Position numbers and translations under genes: made by a program. Shown here piece by piece: positions 1-5,026 of a DNA stretch of 5,182 bases (position 1 is its first letter; the number at the start of each line of letters is the position of its first letter). This DNA is from CAZRRV01 sp964406705 (GTDB taxonomy: Bacteria; Bacillota; Clostridia; Oscillospirales; Acutalibacteraceae): NCBI GenBank assembly GCA_964406705.1, contig CAYOSS010000101.1, forward strand, positions 1 through 5,182, written 5' to 3'. The notes under the pieces are model-generated. The model was not told the DNA's origin. It saw only the letters and a list, made by a program, of their open reading frames with translations, and searched no databases.

Positions 1-14
1 ACCGTTCCGGCGCA

Positions 15-118
15 GAGAAGAAAAGCGGACATCGTTCCCCAGCATAGCTGGGGAAAATTTGAAGGACTAACCTCGCGTTAGCGAGAAGAAAGAAACGGGG
101 ACGGGCAAAGCCAAAGAC
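15..118 (+). repeat. Double-hairpin intergenic repeat, copy 1
   Basis: First of four related copies. It opens with a purine-rich lead containing AAAAGCGGACA. Stem-loop A follows at 35-55, with arms TTCCCCAGC and GCTGGGGAA around a 3-base ATA loop. Stem-loop B lies at 72-85, with arms CTCGC and GCGAG around GTTA. A purine run and a GACGGGC...AGCC tail end the unit. Bases 17-53 are identical to 148-184 of copy 2. A possible third stem pairs CGGGC at 102-106 with GCCCG at 133-137 in the linker. There is no T-run directly after stem A on either strand, so it is not a standard terminator. The architecture resembles REP/BIME-type extragenic palindromes; membership of a named family is not claimed, and the outer limits are approximate. 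Confidence 0.85.
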
Positions 119-145
119 AGGCGGATTACCGAGCCCGCCGCTGCA

Positions 146-245
146 GTGAAGAAAAGCGGACATCGTTCCCCAGCATAGCTGGGGGAATAAATTGGCGACC
201 CTCACGTAGCGAGAAGAAGCCCACTGGATCGGGCGGAGCCAGAAC
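146..245 (+). repeat. Double-hairpin intergenic repeat, copy 2
   Basis: Second copy, in the same orientation as copy 1 with a 131-base period. Stem-loop A is at 166-187, with the same stem core and ATA loop. Stem-loop B is at 201-213, reading CTCAC and GCGAG around GTA, with one A-C mismatch in the stem. The tail CGGGCGGAGCC at 230-240 corresponds to the copy 1 tail. It lies about 80 bases beyond the mreD stop and is antisense to mre transcription, so an mre read-through RNA would contain its complement. Such hairpins could protect or end the 3' end of that transcript, but this is inference. Confidence 0.85.
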
Positions 246-321
246 AATCCCCCGGTCCCGCAAAGCTCCCCCCCGCAGCGCGGCAAGTCACCCGTATACA
301 GGCCGGAGCCGGGCGGCCGGG
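246..321. other. Intergenic spacer downstream of mreD, no gene seen
   Basis: This GC-rich spacer lies between repeat copy 2 and the mreD stop. I looked for an intrinsic terminator for the leftward mre operon and found only weak pairings: GGCCG at 301-305 with CGGCC at 314-318, and CCGC/GCGG at 273-283. Neither is followed by a T-run on the minus strand. No elongasome partner such as a class B penicillin-binding protein gene follows mreD here. Transcription therefore either ends by another mechanism or continues into the repeats. Confidence 0.6.
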
Positions 322-822
322 CTACCTGCCGGCAGCCTTCAGCACCCCGTGCATCATCAGGTAAACCGGAAAGCAGAGCGCGGCCGAGTACACCGCCGAG
401 GCTATCCCGGACGCGGCCAAGTACCCCGCGAAGTCTCCGGCGGGGGCGTAAATTACAAGCCCTTTGGCGAGGAAGTAGACCGCGCAGGCGGCGAGCGTGG
501 CGAGCAGCGCCGCCTTCCAGTTGGCGTTGAACAGATAGGTAAAGAGCAGCCCCACCGCGCAGCCTATTATAGTTAGCGTAACCGTGTTAAACACCGGCGA
601 GCCGGCGGAGAACACGTCCGCGCCCACTCCCGCGAGCGCCCCTATGACGGCGCCCGGCACCGCTCCGAACCTCATCCCGCAGTAGAGGGTGAAGGCCAAC
701 ATCAGCGAGGGGTAGCCGCCCCCTAATGTCGGCAGCACCCCGGAAAACTGCAAAAAAAGCAGCCCCGCCCCTATTAGCCCAGTGGCGAGGTAGCCGCGCC
801 ATTTGCCGGCGCGCCCGCTCAT
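322..822 (-). CDS. mreD: Rod shape-determining protein MreD
   Basis: Integral membrane subunit of the elongasome core, which links the MreB filament and MreC to lateral-wall peptidoglycan synthesis. The 166-residue length is usual for the family. The protein is strongly hydrophobic, with probable membrane segments near residues 11-29, 37-52, 55-71, 79-98, 104-126 and 132-157. A family-like glycine-rich stretch with an acidic residue (GALAGVGADV, 60-70) precedes the segment at 79-98. The ATG overlaps the mreC stop as ATGA at 819-822, which implies translational coupling; GAGG lies 7 bases upstream of the start (CCTC at 830-833 on the plus strand). It is the last gene of the operon. Sequence conservation in MreD is low, so the call rests on topology plus position directly after mreC. 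Confidence 0.93.
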   Translation of the reverse strand: MSGRAGKWRGYLATGLIGAGLLFLQFSGVLPTLGGGYPSLMLAFTLYCGMRFGAVPGAVIGALAGVGADVFSAGSPVFNTVTLTIIGCAVGLLFTYLFNANWKAALLATLAACAVYFLAKGLVIYAPAGDFAGYLAASGIASAVYSAALCFPVYLMMHGVLKAAGR

Positions 823-1682
823 TCGCCGGCCTCGGGGGAGTAGCTCTCGCCCTGCCCGGTAAACGAGGTAATAATCATCACTTCGGAGAGCTCCCCGGGG
901 TCGGCGGCGGGCTTCACTACGGCGTATACTGAGATGTCCGTTCCGCTGCTCCGCACCCGCTCCACCGTGCCGATTAACAGCCCTTCGGGGAAGATCCCCC
1001 CGCCGTTTGTCGCGAGCCTGTCCCCCACGGTGAGCGAGCAGGAGCGCGGAAGCCCCGACATCGCGGTGCGCCCGTCCTTGGCGTACCCCGCCCCGCCGGA
1101 GACGACGCCCACGTCGCCCGTCCGCACGTCCTTAGCCCCCACTTTTATGGCGGAGGAGAGCAGTGTGGTGACTTTGGAGTAGGTGAGGGCGACCTCGCTC
1201 ACGTAGCCGACCAGCCCCGCGTCGGTTATGACGGGGTCGTGGAGCGAGACGGAGTCCAGCGAGCCGCGGTTCAGCACGAAGCCGCCGCAGACGTCGCCCT
1301 TGTCCCGCGAGATGACGGACGCGCGCTGGAACGTAAAGTCCGGGTGTTCCTCTTTAAGCCCCAAGTAATCCTTGTAGAACTCGTTTTCGCGAAGAGCCTC
1401 CTCGCCCGACGCCACCTCGCCGGTCAGTCGGTCAACCTCCTCTTTCAGCCGCTGGTTTTCCCTTTGCAGCCGCTGGTTCGCCCTTATGGAGGAGAAAAAT
1501 CCGCCGACCGAATTTACCACTTTATGGAAAGCCGCCTGAACCGGCTCCGCCACCGCCCCGAAGATGTTCGACGAGGGGGACGCCGCCCCCGCCGCCGCGA
1601 GGGTCACGGCGACCGTCAACAGCACCGCCGCGACGATAATGAGTATCCGCCGGAACTGCTTACTGCGAAAGAAAAAACGCAT
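819..1682 (-). CDS. mreC: Rod shape-determining protein MreC
   Basis: Membrane-anchored elongasome scaffold that contacts penicillin-binding proteins outside the membrane and MreD within it. The 287-residue protein has a basic N-terminus, one membrane helix at about 12-34, and a coiled coil at about 66-112 rich in RLQRENQRLKEEV-type heptads. The extracytoplasmic beta-barrel domain follows. Family hallmarks include ASVISRD (121-127), GLVGYVSEV (156-164) and the segment TVGDRLATNGGGIFPEGLL (218-236), close to the usual 'GxxGIFPKGLxIGxV' signature. The ATG is 5 bases from the mreB stop, and a weak AGG ribosome binding site falls in the last mreB codon. The stop overlaps the mreD start. No signal-peptidase site is expected or seen, since the helix acts as an anchor. 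Confidence 0.96.
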   Translation of the reverse strand: MRFFFRSKQFRRILIIVAAVLLTVAVTLAAAGAASPSSNIFGAVAEPVQAAFHKVVNSVGGFFSSIRANQRLQRENQRLKEEVDRLTGEVASGEEALRENEFYKDYLGLKEEHPDFTFQRASVISRDKGDVCGGFVLNRGSLDSVSLHDPVITDAGLVGYVSEVALTYSKVTTLLSSAIKVGAKDVRTGDVGVVSGGAGYAKDGRTAMSGLPRSCSLTVGDRLATNGGGIFPEGLLIGTVERVRSSGTDISVYAVVKPAADPGELSEVMIITSFTGQGESYSPEAGE

Positions 1683-1687
1683 ACTCT

Positions 1688-2707
1688 TTACCTGAACTTC
1701 TTCCCGTGGCCGGTGACGTAGGTGTCGAAGGTGGTGGCGGTCGCGAGCCGTTTCGCGAGCCCCAGCGCGGCGCAGTCCATTGGGCCCGGGGCGAGGGTCA
1801 CGGGCATCTCGGTCTCGCTCTCTAACATTCGGTCGAGCCCGCGCAGGTACGCGCCGCCGCCGCTGAGCGTTATGCCACGGTCCATAATGTCCGCCGAAAG
1901 CTCAGGCGGGGTTTTCTCCAAAACGCCGCGCACCCCCTCCACAATTTGGCGGATATCGTCGCGCAGCGCTTCCCTCACCTCGTCGGAGGTGAGTATGACG
2001 CTCCCGGGCAGGCCGTCCAAAGCGCCCCGCCCCCGGACCTGAAGCTCCCCCTCGTCGCTGGTGGGGGCGGCCGAACCCAGAGCTATCTTGATTTCCTCCG
2101 CCGTGCGCTCGCCTATTAAGAGGTTGTACTTCCGCCTGATATAAGAGGTGATGGACCGGTCGAAGTCGTCCCCCGCCACGCGAAGCGTCCGTCCCGTGAC
2201 CATCCCGCCGAGCGATACGACCGCGATTTCGGTCGTCCCCGCGCCGATGTCTACCAACATACTGCCGGCGGGCGCGTTAACGGGCAATCCCGCACCGAGC
2301 GCCGCCGCCAAAGGCGCCTCCATAAGGTCAACCTCGGCGGCCCCGGCCTGCTTCGCCGCCCCGAACACCGCGCGCACCTCGACCTCGGTCACCCCGGCGG
2401 GGACGGAAATCAGCACTCTCACCCGCGAGAAGAGGTTGCCGCGCGTAGCCTCCCTGATGAACTCCCGCAGCATAGCGGCGGTCACGTCGTAATCCGCTAT
2501 GACCCCTCCGCGCAGAGGGCGCAGCGCCACAAGGGAGCCGGGAGTGCGGCCTATCATCTCCTTGGCCTCGCTCCCGACGGCGCGGACCTCGTCGCTGCGG
2601 ACGTCGTACGCTACCACGCTGGGCTCGGTGGTGACCCCCGCGCGCCCGCGCACGCATATTCTGGTATTCGCCGTGCCAAGATCAATCCCGATGTCCCTCG
2701 TAAACAC
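1688..2707 (-). CDS. mreB: Rod shape-determining protein MreB (bacterial actin)
   Basis: Actin-fold ATPase that forms curved membrane-bound filaments and orients lateral-wall synthesis. At 339 residues it has the usual length. Visible motifs are phosphate-1 DIGIDLGTANT (5-15), a hydrophobic membrane loop with Leu92-Phe93, ISVPAGVTEVE (100-110), the MEAPLAAALGAG helix with the probable catalytic Glu130, phosphate-2 LVDIGAGTTEIAV (151-163), and adenosine motif LSGGGAYLRGLD (281-292). The start is GTG at 2705-2707. It is fixed by an in-frame TGA directly upstream, with GAGGGG as ribosome binding site 9 bases away. A promoter lies about 35 bases further upstream. Paralogues Mbl and MreBH are alternatives, but linkage to mreC and mreD favours MreB. 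Confidence 0.97.
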   Translation of the reverse strand: MFTRDIGIDLGTANTRICVRGRAGVTTEPSVVAYDVRSDEVRAVGSEAKEMIGRTPGSLVALRPLRGGVIADYDVTAAMLREFIREATRGNLFSRVRVLISVPAGVTEVEVRAVFGAAKQAGAAEVDLMEAPLAAALGAGLPVNAPAGSMLVDIGAGTTEIAVVSLGGMVTGRTLRVAGDDFDRSITSYIRRKYNLLIGERTAEEIKIALGSAAPTSDEGELQVRGRGALDGLPGSVILTSDEVREALRDDIRQIVEGVRGVLEKTPPELSADIMDRGITLSGGGAYLRGLDRMLESETEMPVTLAPGPMDCAALGLAKRLATATTFDTYVTGHGKKFR

Positions 2708-2740
2708 TCAATCCGACCCCTCGCGCCTGTTCTTACCTAT

Positions 2741-2769
2741 ATTATACACGTTCAGCCGCGATAACTCAA
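2741..2769 (-). promoter_or_regulatory. Promoter of the mreBCD operon
   Basis: On the minus strand, TTGAGT at 2769-2764 (-35) and a perfect TATAAT at 2746-2741 (-10) are 17 bases apart. The start site should be near 2734, giving a leader of about 27 bases before the mreB GTG. The AT-rich block at 2770-2790 just upstream of the -35 could act as an UP element. Confidence 0.82.
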
Positions 2770-2774
2770 CAGAT

Positions 2775-2790
2775 ATTTTGCAAAATTTGC
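2775..2790. promoter_or_regulatory. AT-rich overlapping palindromes between divergent promoters
   Basis: ATTTTGCAAAAT at 2775-2786 is a perfect 12-base palindrome. It overlaps GCAAAATTTGC at 2780-2790, an 11-base palindrome about a central A. Both lie in the 31 bases separating the -35 boxes of the mre and tRNA promoters, an AT-rich island in GC-rich surroundings. The site could be a shared UP element for RNA polymerase alpha subunits or an operator for a dimeric regulator; the sequence alone does not decide. Confidence 0.45.
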
Positions 2791-2800
2791 GGTTTACCCC

Positions 2801-2829
2801 TTGACAAACGTTCCGGCACCCGCTATAAT
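2801..2829 (+). promoter_or_regulatory. Consensus promoter of tRNA-Gly
   Basis: TTGACA at 2801-2806 and TATAAT at 2824-2829 match the vegetative sigma consensus at every base, with the ideal 17-base spacer. The start site would be about 2836, leaving a leader of only about 6 bases before the mature tRNA. This suits a strongly expressed stable RNA. Confidence 0.92.
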
Positions 2830-2841
2830 AGGAGAAGTCGC

Positions 2842-2915
2842 GCGGGCATAGTTCATTGGTAGAATATCAGCTTCCCAAGCTGAGGAGGCGGGTTCGATTC
2901 CCGTCGCCCGCTCCA
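2842..2915 (+). tRNA. tRNA-Gly (anticodon CCC), CCA encoded
   Basis: A complete cloverleaf can be drawn. The acceptor stem pairs 2842-2848 with 2905-2911, with a discriminator T at 2912 and an encoded CCA at 2913-2915. The D stem is GTTC/GAAT. The anticodon stem pairs 2867-2871 with 2879-2883 around loop TTCCCAA, putting anticodon CCC at 2874-2876; it reads GGG glycine codons. The variable loop has 4 bases, and the T arm pairs 2888-2892 with 2900-2904 around TTCGATT. The innermost acceptor pair is an A-C mismatch (2848 and 2905), and the first T-stem pair is G-T. It has its own promoter and terminator and is not part of a tRNA cluster in this window. Confidence 0.97.
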
Positions 2916-2930
2916 GCTTTTTGTACGCCT

Positions 2931-2962
2931 CGCTCCCCGGCGGTCGTGTGTGTCCGGGGGCG
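2931..2962 (+). other. Stem-loop in the tRNA 3' trailer
   Basis: CGC and CCCCGG (2931-2940, with T2934 bulged) pair with CCGGGG and GCG (2954-2962) around a 13-base loop containing a TGTGTGT run. It sits 15 bases after the tRNA CCA and before the terminator hairpin, with no T-run of its own. It may help define the trailer for 3' processing by nucleases, which is inference. Confidence 0.5.
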
Positions 2963-2972
2963 ATGTATAAGC

Positions 2973-3000
2973 AGACCCGCCATTTACGGCGGGTTTTCTT
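2973..3000 (+). terminator. Rho-independent terminator of the tRNA-Gly transcript
   Basis: ACCCGCC at 2975-2981 pairs with GGCGGGT at 2988-2994 around the 6-base loop ATTTAC, and can extend by G-T and A-T pairs at the base. TTTCTT follows directly. Stem length, GC content and the T-rich tail fit an intrinsic terminator on the plus strand about 60 bases after the tRNA. The primary transcript would be about 165 bases. Confidence 0.88.
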
Positions 3001-3076
3001 ATGGCAATACGGTGGAAGTATTCCCCCGGCTTTTTCCGCGTCTAGCAAGACCCAGCACATATCTGATGTGAAGTCT

Positions 3077-3155
3077 TATGCGGTATCACCTAGAGCACGC
3101 CGCTATTTCCCGAAAGAAAATCGTTCTCTGCGGCGGTTTTAGGTAATGCCGCACA
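3077..3155. repeat. Long imperfect hairpin (about 27-base arms), function unknown
   Basis: Arm 3077-3103 pairs with 3130-3155 almost end to end: about 21 Watson-Crick pairs, three G-T pairs, two A-C mismatches and one bulged A (3097). The 26-base loop (3104-3129) contains a small AGAA/TTCT pairing. Neither strand has a T-run after the stem, so it is not an intrinsic terminator. It lies in the convergent spacer between the tRNA terminator and the kinase stop, with no open frame of its own that I trust. It could be a miniature inverted-repeat element remnant, a structured RNA or an mRNA 3' stabiliser. It shows no similarity by eye to the repeats at the window ends. Confidence 0.7.
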
Positions 3156-3166
3156 GCAAAGACGTT

Positions 3167-3191
3167 GGGCGGTCACCCGACGGTGCCGCCC
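3167..3191 (-). terminator. Stem-loop at the kinase stop, possible weak terminator
   Basis: GGGCGG and CACC (3167-3177, T3173 bulged) pair with GGTG and CCGCCC (3182-3191) around CGAC, a 10-pair GC-rich stem that begins in the stop codon of the histidine kinase gene. On the minus strand the stem is followed by AACGTCTTTGC, which is a poor U-tract. It is well placed to end or stabilise the two-component mRNA, but the weak tail makes termination uncertain. Confidence 0.4.
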
Positions 3192-4195
3192 TACACATTC
3201 TCCTTGTATATCCTCACCGTGAACACCGCGCCGGAGCGGTCCTTACGGTTCGCGGCCTTGACCGTGCCGCCCTCCGCCGTTATGACCGCCCTCGCCAGAG
3301 CGAGCCCGATGCCGAAGCCCGCCCCGCCGTCCTTACCCTTATAAAACCGCTCGAAGACGCGCGGGAGGTCCTCATCGGCGAAGCCCGCCCCGGTGTCCGC
3401 CACGACAATTTCGCTGAAGAGCGGATTTTCCCGGGCCCGGACGCTGATTTCCCCGCCGGAGGGGGTGTGCTCGAGGCAGTTTTTGAGAATGTTGCAGAGC
3501 GCCTCCGCTGTCCAGGCTATGTCGCCGGTAAAGTCGCCCGAAGCGTCTGCCGTGAGCGTCACATCGCGCAGCTCCAAAGGCACTTCCAATACCCCGGCGG
3601 CGCGCTCCACCAGCGCGGAAAGCGGCAGGGTTTCTTTTTTTAAGCGGACCGTCCCGGCGTCGAACATCGAGAGCTTCAGCATCGCGGTGAGCAGCGCGTC
3701 GATTTTCCCGAGCAGCCCCTCGAGCTCCCTCAGCAGCTCCCGGCGGCGCCCCTCGGGCAGGTCCGGCTCTCTTAAAAATGAAAGCGCTAAGTTCGCCGAG
3801 GTGAGCGGGGTACGGATTTGGTGCGAGAGGTCGGCGGCGAGGTCGGCCAAGTACCGCTTGTCCTTTTCGAGATTTGATCTTTGCTCACGGAGCCGCACTG
3901 TGAGTTTGCCGATTTCGTCCCGAAGGACCGCCAACTCCCCTTCGCCGTAGTCCCCGATGGGAAGCGCGGGCTCCGTGTTGTGCAAAAGGCGGTCTATGTC
4001 GTCGGAGAGCCGGGATACTTCCCGCCGCTTTCGTCTGTCGGCTATCAGCTGGACGAGCAGCAGCGACCCCGCGACCGCACCCGTGAACACCCCGAACCGC
4101 GCGTTCCATATGGTCGCCACCGCGGTCGCCCCGGCGGCTATTGCCGCGCTAACTATCAGCGGGACGGCCTCTTTGCCCCTCGGAAGCGCCCTCAT
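3191..4195 (-). CDS. Two-component sensor histidine kinase, short intramembrane-type sensor
   Basis: Membrane histidine kinase of 334 residues, expected to phosphorylate the regulator encoded just upstream. Two membrane helices (about 11-29 and 35-52) are joined by only a few residues (WNARFG), so there is no real extracytoplasmic sensor domain. A cytoplasmic linker with helical, charged sequence (about 53-118) follows. The H box DLSHQIRTPLTS places the phosphorylated histidine at His125. The ATPase domain shows N box NILKNCLEH (235-243), G1 DTGAGF (267-272), F box FERFY (281-285) and G2 GFGIGLALA (293-301), all intact. The ATG overlaps the regulator stop (ATGA, 4192-4195), with AAGG 7 bases upstream. 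The layout recalls intramembrane-sensing kinases such as the BceS group, but no ABC transporter is in view, so the ligand is unknown. Confidence 0.95.
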   Translation of the reverse strand: MRALPRGKEAVPLIVSAAIAAGATAVATIWNARFGVFTGAVAGSLLLVQLIADRRKRREVSRLSDDIDRLLHNTEPALPIGDYGEGELAVLRDEIGKLTVRLREQRSNLEKDKRYLADLAADLSHQIRTPLTSANLALSFLREPDLPEGRRRELLRELEGLLGKIDALLTAMLKLSMFDAGTVRLKKETLPLSALVERAAGVLEVPLELRDVTLTADASGDFTGDIAWTAEALCNILKNCLEHTPSGGEISVRARENPLFSEIVVADTGAGFADEDLPRVFERFYKGKDGGAGFGIGLALARAVITAEGGTVKAANRKDRSGAVFTVRIYKENV

Positions 4196-4860
4196 TCTCC
4201 CGCCTTGTAGCCCAAGCCCCGGGCGGTCTTGATGTAGCGCGGCGAGGCGGGGTCGTCCTCAATCTTCTCGCGAAGGCGCTTTATGTAAACGGTGAGGGTG
4301 TTGTCGCCGACGTACTCGCCCGACATATCCCAGACCGCGTCAAGCAGCTGTTCGCGGGTGAACAGCCCCCCGGGGCGGGACATAAAGGTGAGCAGCAGCC
4401 TGTACTCCAGCGCCGAGAGCGGGATCTCGCGGTCGCCCTTTTTGACTATGCCCCGCGCGGTGTCGGCGGTCAAGTCCCCTAAGCGGAGGAGCGTCTCGCC
4501 CCGGCTGTGGCGCAGGGTGTTCTTAATCCGGCAGAGCAGTTCCCGGGGGCGGAAGGGCTTCGCGATGTAGTCGTCCGCGCCGAGGTCGAACCCGGTGACG
4601 GCGCTGGCCTCGTCCGTGAGCGCGGTGAGGAAGATCACCGGGATGCCGTATTTCTCCTTTACCTCCCGGCAGACCGAGAAGCCGTTTCCGTCGCGCAGCG
4701 ACACGTCCACTAAGGCGAGGTCGGCGCCCCGATCCTCCAACAGGCTCATCGCGTCCCGCTGCCCCGGCGCGGCGACCACCGCGTACCCCTCTTTGCGTAA
4801 AAACTCGCCGAGCGCGGCGGTTATATCCGCGTCGTCCTCCACGAGCAGGATCTTTGTCAT
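4192..4860 (-). CDS. OmpR/PhoB-family response regulator
   Basis: DNA-binding response regulator of 222 residues, the usual family length. The receiver domain (1-118) has the acidic cluster E8-D9-D10, phosphoacceptor Asp52 in ALVDVSL, conserved Thr79 in FLTA, and Lys101 in YIAKPF. The winged-helix domain (about 124-222) shows the typical LSALEYRLLLTFM segment, the recognition helix region DNTLTVYIKRLREKIE (186-201) and the wing ending YIKTARGLGYKAG. All key residues are present, so it should be phosphorylatable and bind direct repeats at target promoters. ATG was chosen because AAGGAGG lies 7 bases upstream and the protein then begins at the canonical first strand (TKILLVEDD). It is first in the operon; I see no convincing -10/-35 pair between it and the repeats. 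Target genes cannot be inferred. Confidence 0.97.
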   Translation of the reverse strand: MTKILLVEDDADITAALGEFLRKEGYAVVAAPGQRDAMSLLEDRGADLALVDVSLRDGNGFSVCREVKEKYGIPVIFLTALTDEASAVTGFDLGADDYIAKPFRPRELLCRIKNTLRHSRGETLLRLGDLTADTARGIVKKGDREIPLSALEYRLLLTFMSRPGGLFTREQLLDAVWDMSGEYVGDNTLTVYIKRLREKIEDDPASPRYIKTARGLGYKAGE

Positions 4861-4867
4861 TCTTTTT

Positions 4868-4874
4868 CCTCCTT
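4868..4874 (-). promoter_or_regulatory. Strong ribosome binding site of the response regulator gene
   Basis: AAGGAGG on the minus strand, 7 bases before the ATG, complementary to the 3' end of 16S rRNA. It fixes the start of the response regulator and is the strongest such site in the window. Confidence 0.9.
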
Positions 4875-4875
4875 G

Positions 4876-4891
4876 CCGCCCTTTTTGGCGG
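4876..4891 (-). promoter_or_regulatory. Small leader hairpin abutting the response regulator ribosome binding site
   Basis: On the minus strand CCGCC (4891-4887) and GGCGG (4880-4876) enclose the loop AAAAAG. One base separates the stem from the AAGGAGG site. It leaves the site unpaired, so it could keep the ribosome entry region open or act as a protein target. The stem is only 5 pairs, so it may be incidental. Confidence 0.35.
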
Positions 4892-4924
4892 GGTTATTTG
4901 ACGGGAGCTGATGGTAGGGGGGTC

Positions 4925-5015
4925 TCTTCTCGCTGCGCGAGGGGCAGCTTTCCAATCTTCCCTAGCTGGGCTGGGGAATGATGTCCGCTTTTCTCTCTCG
5001 GCCGACGGGCGCGGC
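4925..5015 (-). repeat. Double-hairpin intergenic repeat, copy 3 (inverted)
   Basis: Minus-strand copy of the repeat found at 15-245. Read on the minus strand it has the AGAGAAAAGCGGACA lead, then stem-loop A at 4978-4958. Its arms TTCCCCAGC and GCTAGGGAA surround a CCA loop, and the one substitution keeps pairing only as a G-T (plus) or C-A (minus) pair. Stem-loop B at 4941-4929 has arms CTCGC and GCGAG around GCA. The GACGGGC...AGCC tail of the other copies is missing, so this copy looks cut short toward the response regulator. Bases 4982-5015 are identical to 5109-5142 of copy 4. Confidence 0.84.
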
Positions 5016-5026
5016 GGTCCCGCTGC

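Noticed and set aside
35..55. Intrinsic terminator for mreBCD in repeat copy 1 or 2
   Set aside because: On the minus strand stem A is followed first by CGATGTCCGC and only then by TTTTCTTC, which is too far for a standard U-tract.
1..245. CRISPR array
   Set aside because: Only two copies occur per side. The units are about 100 bases with internal hairpins, there is no regular short repeat-spacer pattern, and no cas gene is present.
1239..2492. Plus-strand open frames opposite mreC and mreB (1239-1721, 1722-2042, 2148-2492)
   Set aside because: They lie wholly or almost wholly within clear minus-strand genes, have no family motifs, and result from the GC-rich codon bias of those genes.
2794..3060. 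88-codon minus-strand frame containing ERATGIEPASSAWEA
   Set aside because: It is antisense to the tRNA-Gly gene. Peptides of the type 'ATGIEPAxSAWEA' are a well-known false translation of antisense tRNA.
3146..4210. Plus-strand open frames opposite the histidine kinase (3146-3643, 3393-3950, 3881-4210)
   Set aside because: They are antisense to a kinase gene with all catalytic motifs intact, and their products show no recognisable domain.
4861..4925. Riboswitch or T-box leader upstream of the response regulator
   Set aside because: The space is short and contains only a 5-pair hairpin; no conserved riboswitch core was recognised.
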